DNA of 64,000 bases from Clostridiales bacterium (GCA_012838995.1 DUOD01000024.1:1-64000), one strand, 5' to 3'. Shown: positions 9,056-17,499, counted from the first letter of the stretch. Translations and numbers: made by a program. The notes: a model not told the origin generated them from the letters alone.

Positions 9056-9461
9056 TTTGTATGGGTTTTATATTTAGCATACGTACTGTCCTGGTATAAT
9101 ATTATTTCATTGTAGCTCATAAAATTTGGGTGTTATGCTGGCCTTGGCGGATATATGGCAAACAGAAATGTCGAATTAATTATAACCTTTCTTTAAGTCC
9201 ATACAATATGTTACATCAATTATAGTAAAGACTGTAACTTTAGGCAGGTGCCTATGTCAGCAAAAGACGGGGCTTTAGCACTTTAACGCCGGTAAAGCTC
9301 ATCTAAAGCCTTTAATTTATTGAGGTTATGCATCTTTATCAACCGGTAATTTATATGCCGTCGGAGGGATTTGGATTTGACGAATTAAAGATTTTATTGT
9401 ATAGTTTTTGATGTGTACTCTTATTTTTTTAGTAGGCTTTGAACAGAGGGGACGTTGAAAA
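9056..9461 (+). other. gene-free leader region upstream of the PAP2 gene
   Basis: About 400 bases with no convincing ORF. Positions 9241-9310 contain nested inverted repeats: TAGGC/GCCTA, GGCTTTAG/CTAAAGCC and an inner CTTTA/TAAAG. The GCTTTA arm could instead pair with the inner TAAAGC, so two mutually exclusive folds are possible. I do not recognise a known riboswitch class. Confidence 0.4.
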
Positions 9462-10142
9462 TTGGAAACTATAAAGAAACTTATTTATAAGTATAGGCAT
9501 TTTGGTTGGTTGGCCTTATTCGGAATCACATTGGCATTATACGGATACTGCGAACGCAACCTCGTACCAAAATATATTATAGAATCTGTTTTAGACGACT
9601 ATATTCCCTTTATCAAAGAGTTTATTATACCCTATCTTTTCTGGTTTATTTACATGGCTGCCGCCATTTTATATTTCGGTTTAAAATCCGTCAGGGATTA
9701 TTACCGACTAGTATTTTTTATGTTTACCGGAATGCTTGTGTGTTATATCATTTACATATTATTCCCCAATGGTCTGGACTTAAGGCCTGAGGTGTCCGGA
9801 AACGATATTTTTTCCCGTCTGGTCAAGTTTATCCATGGTATGGATACGCCAACCAATGTTTGTCCAAGTATACATGTTTTTAATTCCATTGCTGTACATT
9901 TAGCCGTGGCAAAGAGTTCACTCTTTGAAAATAGGAAGGGTTTAAAAACGGTTTCCACGATTTGCATGATTTTAATTTGCGCATCGACGGTATTCGTAAA
10001 ACAGCATTCCATTATAGATCTGATTTGGGGTGTGGTCCTTGGTATTGTCTGTTACATAGCCTTTTATAGGCTGTCGGGATGGCTGCCGGGATGGATACAG
10101 AACTTCTACAGGGCGCAGGATACTTCAGTCCTGGAGAAATGA
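9462..10142 (+). CDS. PAP2-family membrane phosphatase
   Basis: A 226-aa protein with about six membrane segments. PAP2 signature parts are visible: CPSIHVFNS (PSxH motif, near residue 134) and KQHSIIDLIWG (HxxxD motif, near 183), the catalytic histidines of lipid phosphate/undecaprenyl-diphosphate phosphatases and related transferases. The spacing resembles the inositolphosphotransferase/PAP2-like subgroup. It may dephosphorylate lipid carriers or phosphatidate at the membrane. TTG start, with AGAGGGGA nine bases upstream. It appears monocistronic, with a possible structured leader. Confidence 0.82.
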   Translation: METIKKLIYKYRHFGWLALFGITLALYGYCERNLVPKYIIESVLDDYIPFIKEFIIPYLFWFIYMAAAILYFGLKSVRDYYRLVFFMFTGMLVCYIIYILFPNGLDLRPEVSGNDIFSRLVKFIHGMDTPTNVCPSIHVFNSIAVHLAVAKSSLFENRKGLKTVSTICMILICASTVFVKQHSIIDLIWGVVLGIVCYIAFYRLSGWLPGWIQNFYRAQDTSVLEK

Positions 10143-10256
10143 TTTGAAACGGCCAAGGACAGGGATTAAATGGATGAAATCTTAAGAGTTCCCCATGTAT
10201 TTGAGTGCAATTAACTAAATAAGGGAAATATAATCTTTAAAGGCAAAATACAGGGT

Positions 10257-10285
10257 TTGAACATAGTTGCCGTAGGTGTTATAAA
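10257..10285 (+). promoter_or_regulatory. hsp20 promoter (sigma-A type)
   Basis: TTGAAC and TATAAA are separated by exactly 17 bases. The predicted start point falls at the CtsR-type heptads just downstream. Confidence 0.65.
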
Positions 10286-10294
10286 TAAATTAAA

Positions 10295-10321
10295 GGTCAA
10301 GGTAAGTCAAAGTAAGATCAA
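10295..10321 (+). promoter_or_regulatory. CtsR-type operator, three heptads
   Basis: GGTCAAG-GTA-AGTCAAA-GTA-AGATCAA: three directly repeated heptads with 3-base spacers, matching the CtsR operator plan (two GGTCAAA-like heptads, 3-base gap) with a third imperfect copy. It begins 10 bases after the -10 and would block initiation, which fits heat-shock control of Hsp20. No CIRCE element is seen. Confidence 0.78.
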
Positions 10322-10335
10322 CGGGAGGTGTTTAT

Positions 10336-10785
10336 ATGTTTGGTTTGACCCCATATAACAACAGAAACAGTATTGCCGGAAAAAGACTCCGTGGTCTGTT
10401 TGACATGGAAAACTTCTTCGAAAGCTTCTTTAATGACGGATTCTTACCTGCTTTCCACCAAGACACCATGAAGGTTGACATCAAAGAAATGGAAGGGGAG
10501 TATGTGATAGAAGCCCAATTACCCGGTGTTAAAAAGGACCAAATAAATGTAGAACTTAACGATAATAGGCTCACCATATCGGTCAATAATAAAGAAGAAA
10601 CAAAGGAAGAAGCAGCTAATTATATAAGAAAGGAAATAAGATCCGGATATATGTCAAGAAGCTTTTTAGTGGAAAATATTAAAAACGAAGAAGTAACGGC
10701 CAAATTTGAAAACGGAGTTCTTTCAATAGTACTACCCAAGGACGATAAAGACGTAGAAAGAAACAGAAGAATAGATATAGCATAA
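10336..10785 (+). CDS. Hsp20/alpha-crystallin small heat shock protein
   Basis: A 149-aa ATP-independent holdase chaperone. The alpha-crystallin domain covers about residues 45-140, with VDIKEMEGEYVIEAQLPGVKK at its start and the AxFENGVLSIVLPK (A-x-x-x-n-GvL) motif near 118-131. It ends in an RRIDI(A) tail, the IxI/V-type C-terminal oligomerisation motif. GGGAGGTG precedes the ATG. A promoter with CtsR heptads lies upstream and a strong terminator follows, so it is a single-gene heat-shock unit. Confidence 0.95.
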   Translation: MFGLTPYNNRNSIAGKRLRGLFDMENFFESFFNDGFLPAFHQDTMKVDIKEMEGEYVIEAQLPGVKKDQINVELNDNRLTISVNNKEETKEEAANYIRKEIRSGYMSRSFLVENIKNEEVTAKFENGVLSIVLPKDDKDVERNRRIDIA

Positions 10786-10795
10786 TTCCTTCCAC

Positions 10796-10837
10796 AAAAT
10801 AACGGGTGTCTGTATACGGGCACCCGTTATTTTTGGT
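10796..10837 (+). terminator. terminator after hsp20
   Basis: AAAATAACGGGTGTC pairs with GGCACCCGTTATTTT around TGTATACG, with a U-rich tail. Confidence 0.85.
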
Positions 10838-10967
10838 TTGGGTTATATTGTTTATAAAAAGAGACTTTATTTATGCGTTGTGTAAACCCGCCTCCAATTT
10901 TTGATTTAAGTTCTAAACGGCGCTAAATGGACATATGTACTGAGAAAGTGTGGCAGGGGGGATTAAG

Positions 10968-11207
10968 TTATATTTTAAACAACACCCACCTGCCGGTAGA
11001 TATTTCATATTTTATTTCGTATACCAAAACCTCGTTATTTATGCACACAAAACATTTTCTTATATTGCCGGCGATCCTTTCGTCATACTGCTTTAGGATT
11101 CTATCCACGGGTACCGCCTTATTGTTTATCCTGAATCTGATGGGTTTCATGTCACCACTGCTATAAAACACCGCGATTACGTCTATGGGCTTATTAACTA
11201 CCTTCAT
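10968..11207 (-). CDS. small conserved-looking protein downstream of the Y-family polymerase
   Basis: A 79-aa protein of unknown function, MKVVNKPIDVIAVFYSSGDMK, predicted mostly beta-strand with one FVCINNEVLVYEIKY segment. GGAGGGAGC lies seven bases before the ATG, and the start is only 15 bases after the polymerase stop, so the two are one transcript under the same LexA box. Small partners next to Y-polymerases exist in Firmicutes (YqjX/YolD beside YqjW), but I see no YolD similarity. An accessory role in translesion synthesis is only a suggestion. Confidence 0.65.
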   Translation of the reverse strand: MKVVNKPIDVIAVFYSSGDMKPIRFRINNKAVPVDRILKQYDERIAGNIRKCFVCINNEVLVYEIKYEISTGRWVLFKI

Positions 11208-11222
11208 TTTCAGCTCCCTCCA

Positions 11223-12476
11223 TTAAAGTATGTTGCCCATGACAGCATAGTCTTCGGTCCCTACTCCTCCCGCCATGGGAGACATGCCCGAGTATAGATA
11301 TGTGGCCCTGAAAATTGAATGGCCGCCGTACTTTTTCCTTATATTATCCACCGCCCTGTCCAGAGATGATAGCATTGCTCCTTTTTTTACATTATCGAAA
11401 AGAGTATATTGGGTAAATTCCCGGGGGTACAGGTGGGAGACGTGGATGCCCAAGTGGCAGATGGGCTCTCCGTTCCATGCTTCGTCGAATAATTGTGTTG
11501 CTATTTCGTAAAGCTCATTGGTGTTGTCGGTGGGAGCGGCCAGCTTACGCTGGTGGGAGTAACGTAAAAATTCATGGGTTTTGATGCTTACTGATACAAC
11601 ACCACACTTATACCCTTCATTTCTCAGCCTGGCGGCTACTGTTTCCGCCAGGGACAATAGTACCTTGTGGGCATCCTTTTTATTATCCACGTCGAATTTA
11701 ATGGTGGTGGAATTTCCCATACCCTTCATTTGAATATTATCGTTGGGCAGTACGGGGCTGTTTTCTATACCGTTGGCGTAGTCGTGTATCAGCAGGCCGT
11801 GGCTCTTTAATTTCCAGCCCAACAGTTCTCTGTTATAATTGGCTAAATCCCCTATGGTGAAGATGCCCAATTCGTTGAGCTTGGCCTTGGTTGCCCTACC
11901 CACCATAAAAAGCCTTTCCACCGGCAGGGGCCATAACTTCGACGGGATTTCTTGAGGAAAGAGGGTATGGACCCTGTCGGGTTTGGTGAAATCCGAGGCC
12001 ATTTTAGCCAGCAGTTTGTTGGTGCTTATGCCTATATTAACCGTAAAACCGAGCTCTTCCCGTATCCTGTTCTTTATCAGCGTGGCACCTTTAAGGCAGG
12101 GGCCGAAGTGCTCTTCCATACCGGTATAGTCTAAAAAGGCCTCGTCTATGGAAAAGGACTGGACCAGGGGTGAGTATTCCCTTAGGATGTCCATAAGGGC
12201 CTTGTGGCATTTCATATAAAGGGGATAATTGGGCGGCACTATCACAAGGCCTGGACATTTTTCCTTTGCCTTGGCCAGGGGTTCACCGGTTTTTATGCCG
12301 TAGTTCTTGCAGGGTATGGATTTGGCCAGTACCACGCCCCGCCTATCGGCCTGACTGCCGCCCACGACGGCAGGTATCTTCCTTAAATCCAATTTGTGTC
12401 CCACCGAAAGATTATATGCAGCCTGGAAGGACAAGAAGGCGGAGTTACAGTCTATATGAAAAATACACCTGCTCAC
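11223..12476 (-). CDS. Y-family DNA polymerase (DinB/UmuC type)
   Basis: A 417-aa translesion polymerase. Catalytic acidic residues are visible in FHIDCNSAFLSF (Asp8) and SFSIDEAFLDY (near 107-108). They are followed by NIGISTNKLLAKMASDFTKPD (palm) and VGRATKAKLNELGI (HhH, thumb); the little-finger domain fills about residues 230-350. No beta-clamp-binding tail is obvious at the extreme C-terminus. The divergence and the small co-transcribed partner recall YqjW/UvrX-type polymerases more than canonical DinB. A LexA box overlaps its promoter region, so it should be SOS-induced. Confidence 0.92.
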   Translation of the reverse strand: MSRCIFHIDCNSAFLSFQAAYNLSVGHKLDLRKIPAVVGGSQADRRGVVLAKSIPCKNYGIKTGEPLAKAKEKCPGLVIVPPNYPLYMKCHKALMDILREYSPLVQSFSIDEAFLDYTGMEEHFGPCLKGATLIKNRIREELGFTVNIGISTNKLLAKMASDFTKPDRVHTLFPQEIPSKLWPLPVERLFMVGRATKAKLNELGIFTIGDLANYNRELLGWKLKSHGLLIHDYANGIENSPVLPNDNIQMKGMGNSTTIKFDVDNKKDAHKVLLSLAETVAARLRNEGYKCGVVSVSIKTHEFLRYSHQRKLAAPTDNTNELYEIATQLFDEAWNGEPICHLGIHVSHLYPREFTQYTLFDNVKKGAMLSSLDRAVDNIRKKYGGHSIFRATYLYSGMSPMAGGVGTEDYAVMGNIL

Positions 12477-12500
12477 TTTAACATCACCCGATTTATATAC

Positions 12501-12526
12501 CGAATATATGTTCGTTTTTTATTATA
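12501..12526 (-). promoter_or_regulatory. LexA (DinR) box and -10 of the polymerase promoter
   Basis: CGAATATATGTTCG matches the Gram-positive SOS box CGAAC-N4-GTTCG with one mismatch. It lies 25-38 bases upstream of the polymerase start. On the minus strand a perfect TATAAT (12521-12526) stands directly before it, so bound LexA would cover the transcription start. Confidence 0.8.
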
Positions 12527-12628
12527 TCATTATTTTGTTAAAATGTGTAGTACTTTTTGGAGATGGGTGATAAATAAGGAAATATTGAAAGGTTTGATGG
12601 GCTGTGGCTGGGTGTTCTATGGAAAATC

Positions 12629-14128
12629 CTATGACAGCATTTCCTCTAAAACCTTTATTGCTTTTTTTCTGTATACCTTTGCCAGAGGCAGGTATATTAG
12701 AGTGCACAGAAACGGTAACAGCAAAGGGGATATGCCCAGGGAAAACAGATAGAACGACAATACGGGAAGAGCCAAAAGGAGCAAAATAACAACCAGTTCA
12801 TTGCCCTTGGCGGAATTATTGTACTTTTCCCCGGGTTGGTCGGACAATATGTTGTATATACTGCTCCAGGTTAAAAAGGAGGCTATACCGGGTATTGATA
12901 AAAAGGCCGATATAATGGCGTATTTATGGAAGCCGGGTATTACCATAATGAATATTATGAAGACCAGGCAGCATATGACTGTCCATATAAACACACCCCG
13001 CCCGTAACCCCCTGTAATATCCTTGGTCGATACCGGAATGAGTTGAAGATAATCGAAATTGTTAAGTTCATATAACAGGCTGTCGTGTATGGCATGGCTG
13101 GACAGCATAAAGTACAGTGCCAGCACAAAGAATATCGCCTGGAAGGGTAAAAAGGGAAACCTTGAAACCATGTATATTAATACCGCCAGGGGTATGAGGA
13201 ATTTATATATATAATAAGCTATGCTTCTTTTAAGCAATTGGGCTGTGTTTTTCCATACTATGCTTGATCCGCCCGGACGGTAGCCAGGCAGTGAAAATTT
13301 CAAAAAGGAAAATTTGCGGACCGGGGTTTTAAGAGTTGCCGCATTTCCAAGCCATGTATAAATTTTTGCTTTGGATTTTGATACGCTGTCCCTTTCCAGT
13401 TCCTGAAAGTTCAATTTATTGCTGAGCAACAACAGGGCGGTAAGGCTGACGGCGAAAATAAGACCGGATACTAAAAGCAAAAATTGTTGGGGTAAAGGGA
13501 TATGGCCCATATGGATACCGTAAAAACCGAGGCAATAGAGTAAAAAGGTCATTAATACTAATATGGATATAAATACATATTTAATAATTTTCTTTGTTTT
13601 ATACCCTGCGTTAAACACCAGCCAGGATATATTGACGCCTGCAGCAAAGGCCAATATAAAGGATAATATGGTCGACAAATAAGGCCATACGGGGCCCAGG
13701 GCCAGCGATGATACAAAGGGCCATGATATGAGGAATATGGCCGTCCCTATAGCCGTTATCTTAACATAGGCTATTAATAATTTGACAGTTATATAGTCTT
13801 TTGGCGAAACAGGAGTTATAAAAAGAAAGGGACCGTCCGCCGGGCTAAAGGTTAAGGGGCTTTCCCTCAAGCCTTTAAAAACATAAAACACCAATATGGA
13901 AGGTATTAAAGAAAAGCCGGAGGTGGTAATAAAGAAATATACCCTTTGGCTTATTTCCAAAAACCAACCGGGGGGATGTTGCAGCATGCCTAGGTATAGC
14001 AAACAGCATAAAACTGCGAAATATATTATTACATACCAATCCCCCAGATATTGTTTGCATTTTCTTTTGCATTTCTCCTTCCATCTTTTAAACCGCAGGT
14101 TGTTTATATACCTAATTCCCTTATTCAT
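12629..14128 (-). CDS. ABC exporter permease (EcsB-like, multi-TM)
   Basis: A 499-aa polytopic membrane protein with roughly ten to twelve hydrophobic segments. It has a basic cytosolic start (RFKRWKEKCKRKCK) and a SPADGPFLFITPVSPKDY loop near residue 95, a feature of EcsB-like and putative ABC exporter proteins. It follows the ATPase by two bases and must be its partner. The cargo is unknown; in Bacillus EcsAB affects secretion and competence. It is longer than typical EcsB (about 400 aa). Confidence 0.8.
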   Translation of the reverse strand: MNKGIRYINNLRFKRWKEKCKRKCKQYLGDWYVIIYFAVLCCLLYLGMLQHPPGWFLEISQRVYFFITTSGFSLIPSILVFYVFKGLRESPLTFSPADGPFLFITPVSPKDYITVKLLIAYVKITAIGTAIFLISWPFVSSLALGPVWPYLSTILSFILAFAAGVNISWLVFNAGYKTKKIIKYVFISILVLMTFLLYCLGFYGIHMGHIPLPQQFLLLVSGLIFAVSLTALLLLSNKLNFQELERDSVSKSKAKIYTWLGNAATLKTPVRKFSFLKFSLPGYRPGGSSIVWKNTAQLLKRSIAYYIYKFLIPLAVLIYMVSRFPFLPFQAIFFVLALYFMLSSHAIHDSLLYELNNFDYLQLIPVSTKDITGGYGRGVFIWTVICCLVFIIFIMVIPGFHKYAIISAFLSIPGIASFLTWSSIYNILSDQPGEKYNNSAKGNELVVILLLLALPVLSFYLFSLGISPLLLPFLCTLIYLPLAKVYRKKAIKVLEEMLS

Positions 14129-14130
14129 GG

Positions 14131-14868
14131 CTAATTTATGTCCTCGGTCAGCTTAATAAAAATATCCTCGAGGGATGCATGGGGACCTAGGGCGGATGCT
14201 TCCCGCAATTGTTCAATGGTACCCATGGCTCTGATACTGCCTTTGTACAAGAGTATGTACTCATCGCAAAGTTTTTCCGCGGTGTCCAGTATGTGGGTGG
14301 CCATAAGTATTCCCTTATTTTTGCTTTTCAGATCCGTCAATATATCCTTAAACATTTTGGACGCCCTGGGGTCCAGGCCCATAAAGGGCTCGTCAACCAA
14401 AAATACCGATGCATCATGGATTAGACTGCAGGCTATCATCACCTTTTGTTTCATGCCCTTGGAAAAGTTGGTGGGTATATCATTTCGTTTATCCCACAAC
14501 TCGAACCGGCGCAGCAGGGATTCCCAACGTTGCTTGGCAATGTCCGGGGCTACTTCGTAGGCCATGGCGATAAATTTTAAATGTTCCAAAACCGTCAGAT
14601 CGTCATATAGGCTTGGCATTTCGGGGACATAACTCACCCTGGCCTTTGCCTTAGGATCATTATCCGTAAGGTCGTAGCTTTCCACGTGCACCCTTCCGGT
14701 GTCCGGCCGTATAAGGTTTAATATACACCGTAAGGTAGTGGTTTTACCGGAGCCGTTTGGGCCTATAAGTCCTACAAGCCGGCCTTGTTTTATGCTAAAG
14801 CTAATATTATATATCCCGTCTTGCTGGGAAAATTTTTTGGTAAGGTTTTTTACCCGCAGTATATCCAT
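14131..14868 (-). CDS. ABC transporter ATP-binding protein (EcsA-like)
   Basis: A 245-aa nucleotide-binding subunit: Walker A GPNGSGKTT (near residue 36), signature NFSKGMKQK (near 138; S-K-G variant of LSGGQ), Walker B VFLVDEPFMG (near 158) and H-loop ATHILDTAE. The length and the FSKGMKQK signature match EcsA/YtrB-like exporters. It is the first gene of a two-gene operon with the permease immediately after. Confidence 0.92.
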   Translation of the reverse strand: MDILRVKNLTKKFSQQDGIYNISFSIKQGRLVGLIGPNGSGKTTTLRCILNLIRPDTGRVHVESYDLTDNDPKAKARVSYVPEMPSLYDDLTVLEHLKFIAMAYEVAPDIAKQRWESLLRRFELWDKRNDIPTNFSKGMKQKVMIACSLIHDASVFLVDEPFMGLDPRASKMFKDILTDLKSKNKGILMATHILDTAEKLCDEYILLYKGSIRAMGTIEQLREASALGPHASLEDIFIKLTEDIN

Positions 14869-14966
14869 GGTTAATTTCCTTAATTATACAAAAACTTTTA
14901 ATTTAATTTTATAGTATATCCATATGTACATCAATAGATAAGATGCATTAAAAAGGTTTAAAGGTA

Positions 14967-14995
14967 TTGCAATATGTAAAGGAATGTATTAGAAT
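14967..14995 (+). promoter_or_regulatory. promoter of the ilvB T-box transcript
   Basis: TTGCAA and TAGAAT are 17 bases apart, about 35 bases upstream of the T-box stem I region. Confidence 0.6.
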
Positions 14996-15024
14996 AGAGT
15001 TTAAATATTTTTACTTTTAATAAA

Positions 15025-15304
15025 GGCTGTGAAGGGAAGAGTAGGTCTTTGGGGCATTATTTCCAGAGAGCCGGGGAAGCTGCAAACCGGTAATAATGAT
15101 AAAGACTGAAGGTCATCCCGGAGCCGTGGAGCTGAAAGGACCAGTAGGTTCCAACGGTGACACCCGTTATAGTGTAGGATATAACCAGGTTTTTGTCTGG
15201 CGTATCTAATGAGGTCGATTTTATATCGATAAACAAGGGTGGTACCACGGAGGTAGGAGTATCCTTCGTCCCTAGAGCGGTTGGGGATGGGGGATTTTAT
15301 TTTT
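15025..15304 (+). promoter_or_regulatory. T-box leader (branched-chain amino acid type) of ilvB
   Basis: The leader has the T-box layout. Stem I parts AGAGAGCCGG and CTGCAAACCGGT are followed by the GAAGGTCATCCCGGAGC specifier region. The near-invariant T-box bulge AAGGGTGGTACCACGG lies at 15235-15250. The specifier codon is either GTC (Val, 15112-15114) or ATC (Ile, 15115-15117). Aligning to the usual codon-A-xCCxxGGAGC pattern favours GTC, but I cannot settle it without a covariance alignment. Uncharged tRNA should favour antitermination and ilvB expression. Confidence 0.92.
15261..15304 (+). terminator. T-box-controlled terminator
   Basis: ATCCTTCGTCCCTA pairs across 14 positions (several G-U) with TGGGGATGGGGGAT, followed by TTTATTTTT. 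It competes with the antiterminator that contains the T-box bulge. Confidence 0.85.
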
Positions 15305-15332
15305 CCATAACACGTTCAAGGAGTGATAAGAG

Positions 15333-17018
15333 ATGAAACTGACAGGAGCCCAGGTGTTGATACAATGCTTGAAGGAACAAGGGGTGGACACCATTTTTGG
15401 TTTTCCGGGTGGTGCGGTCCTGCCTATTTACGATGCGTTGTTGGATTCGGATTTGACTCATATCCTGACTTCCCATGAACAGGGGGCCACCCACGGTGCC
15501 GACGGATATGCCCGGGCGACTGGTAGAGTAGGGGTGGTGTTTGCTACGTCCGGTCCCGGTGCGACCAATACCGTCACGGGCATAGCCACGGCCTATATGG
15601 ACTCGGTGCCCATGGTGGTTTTTACCGGCCAGGTATCCTTGGATCTGTTGGGCAAGGATTCCTTCCAGGAGGTAGATATAACCGGCATTACCATGCCCAT
15701 AACCAAGCATAACTTTATAGTAAAGGATGCCCAGGCGTTGCCGGATATCATAAGAAAGGCCTTTGATATTGCCCGAAGCGGCAGGCCCGGGCCTGTACTG
15801 GTGGACATTCCCAAGGATATTCAGACGGCCGTTATAGATTACCGGCCGCGGGTTATCGATACTTCCAACGGGAATAAAGGTGCCCATGGGGAATTTGGAA
15901 AGCAAGCCGAAAGATTAGAGAACGGTTTAAAGGCGGCGGTGGAAGTTATCAGGGCCAGTGAAAGGCCGGTAGTTTTCACCGGTGGAGGTGTAATAATAGC
16001 CAATGCTCATAGGGAGCTGACCGAGTTTGCACAAAAACTCAAAGCCCCCGTCGTTACTTCCTTAATGGGTTTGGGTGCCTTTCCGGCGGATCATCCCCAG
16101 TATTTGGGCCTGGTGGGCATGCATGGTTCTAGATATGCCAATTATACCGTTTCCAACTGCGACCTTATTGTAGCCGTGGGCGTTAGGTTCAGTGATAGGG
16201 TTATAGGTGATGTGTCCAAGTTTGCACCCTCCGCCAAGATAATCCATATTGACATAGACCCGGCGGAGCTGGGTAAAAACATTGAAACTCACATACCTTT
16301 AAACGGCGACGTTAAGGTTATATTATCAAGGCTTGTGGATATGATAGAAGAAAAAAGGTTGGACGACTGGAATAAAAGGGTAGAGGAATGGAAAAGGCAA
16401 TACCCGCTGAAATACACGGATGACGGTAGCTTAAAACCCCAATTTATACTTTCAAAATTGTATCAAATGGCCAGGGATAATTATATTATTACCACTGAAG
16501 TTGGACAGCATCAGATATGGGCGGCCCAGTATTTTAATTATTCACAGCCCAGGACCTTTATCTCGTCAGGAGGTTTGGGCACCATGGGATATGGGCTGGG
16601 TGCGGCCATAGGCGCTCAGGTGGGTTGTCCCCATAAAAGGGTTATAAACATAGCCGGGGACGGGAGCTTTAGGATGAATGCCAATGAACTGGCCACCGTG
16701 GCCAGGTACAAGCTTCCCATCATAGAGATCATTATGAACAACAGCGCTTTGGGTATGGTAAGACAGTGGCAGCACCTGTTTTTTAACAAGCGTTTCTCAA
16801 ACACTACCCTGGGCGGGGATGTGGATTTTGTTAAGCTGGCCCAGGCCTATAACATAAAGGGTATGCGATTGGATGACAAGGCTAAGGTGGAAGAGGTGCT
16901 CAAGGAAGCCTTGGATTATGACGGACCTGTTTTGATTGAATGTATTATAGACCGGGATGAGAAAGTGTTTCCCATCGTACCTCCCGGTGCGCCCATAGCT
17001 GACATCATTGACGAGTAG
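15333..17018 (+). CDS. ilvB: acetolactate synthase large (catalytic) subunit
   Basis: A 561-aa ThDP/FAD enzyme condensing pyruvate with pyruvate or 2-oxobutyrate, the first committed step of Val/Leu/Ile synthesis. It has the catalytic Glu in SHEQGATH (near residue 48), the FAD-binding middle domain and the ThDP motif GDGSFRMNANE...MNN (near 446-474). The sequence is of the anabolic AHAS type. No ilvN regulatory subunit follows; the next gene is rpsF behind its own promoter. The small subunit must be elsewhere or absent. Confidence 0.95.
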   Translation: MKLTGAQVLIQCLKEQGVDTIFGFPGGAVLPIYDALLDSDLTHILTSHEQGATHGADGYARATGRVGVVFATSGPGATNTVTGIATAYMDSVPMVVFTGQVSLDLLGKDSFQEVDITGITMPITKHNFIVKDAQALPDIIRKAFDIARSGRPGPVLVDIPKDIQTAVIDYRPRVIDTSNGNKGAHGEFGKQAERLENGLKAAVEVIRASERPVVFTGGGVIIANAHRELTEFAQKLKAPVVTSLMGLGAFPADHPQYLGLVGMHGSRYANYTVSNCDLIVAVGVRFSDRVIGDVSKFAPSAKIIHIDIDPAELGKNIETHIPLNGDVKVILSRLVDMIEEKRLDDWNKRVEEWKRQYPLKYTDDGSLKPQFILSKLYQMARDNYIITTEVGQHQIWAAQYFNYSQPRTFISSGGLGTMGYGLGAAIGAQVGCPHKRVINIAGDGSFRMNANELATVARYKLPIIEIIMNNSALGMVRQWQHLFFNKRFSNTTLGGDVDFVKLAQAYNIKGMRLDDKAKVEEVLKEALDYDGPVLIECIIDRDEKVFPIVPPGAPIADIIDE

Positions 17019-17115
17019 ACAAACTCCCCGGCCCGCCGTATTTTTTCAAGGCAACGGCTTTATAGGGCCGGCGGAAAAATGGTACGGTTAAATACGGTGA
17101 AAAAGAAATGCATTA

Positions 17116-17144
17116 TTGCAATTGATTTTTAATAGTGATATAAT
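17116..17144 (+). promoter_or_regulatory. rpsF operon promoter
   Basis: TTGCAA, 17 bases, then a perfect TATAAT, directly before the leader hairpin. Confidence 0.75.
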
Positions 17145-17147
17145 TTT

Positions 17148-17193
17148 AGTCTAGATATCCTTGCTCTGTTGTTTAAACAGGGCCGCTTAGACC
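17148..17193 (+). promoter_or_regulatory. S6:S18-binding leader motif of rpsF
   Basis: GTCTA/TAGAC and CTCTGT/ACAGGG form two short helices flanking an asymmetric internal loop whose 3' side carries CCG. This is the described plan of the S6:S18 autoregulatory RNA, which mimics the 16S rRNA site. It sits directly before the rpsF SD, as expected for feedback repression by the S6-S18 complex. Confidence 0.72.
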
Positions 17194-17211
17194 AAAAGGA
17201 GGTGAGTATCA

Positions 17212-17499
17212 GTGAACAAATACGAAACCATATTTGTCATCAACCCGGAATTGGACGAAGAAGCCACCAAGGCGGTAGTTGAAAAATTCAAAAATCTTAT
17301 TGTTCAAGAGGGTGGACAGGTAGATAATATCGATGAATGGGGTAAAAGAAAATTGGCCTATAAGGTCAAAGACTTTAAAGAAGGCTATTATGTGCTGATG
17401 AATTTTGCGGCAGCACCTACAGTACCCCAGGAATTGGAAAGGGTATATAGAATAACCGGTGACATTATTAGGTATTTAATAGTCAAGCAAAAGGATTAA
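17212..17499 (+). CDS. rpsF: 30S ribosomal protein S6
   Basis: A 95-aa protein starting MNKYETIFVINPELDEEA, the standard S6 N-terminus, with IDEWGKRKLAYKVKDFKEGYY in the middle. It binds 16S rRNA in the platform together with S18. GTG start, with AGGAGGTGA upstream. First gene of rpsF-ssb-rpsR, the usual bacterial order, under the S6:S18 leader. Confidence 0.98.
   Translation: MNKYETIFVINPELDEEATKAVVEKFKNLIVQEGGQVDNIDEWGKRKLAYKVKDFKEGYYVLMNFAAAPTVPQELERVYRITGDIIRYLIVKQKD

Noticed and set aside
8915-9115. 66-aa plus ORF
   Set aside because: It runs through the strong terminator at 9010-9051 and has no SD.
17030-17080. CCGGCCC/GGGCCGG repeat after ilvB, considered as a terminator
   Set aside because: The loop exceeds 30 bases and no U-tract follows.
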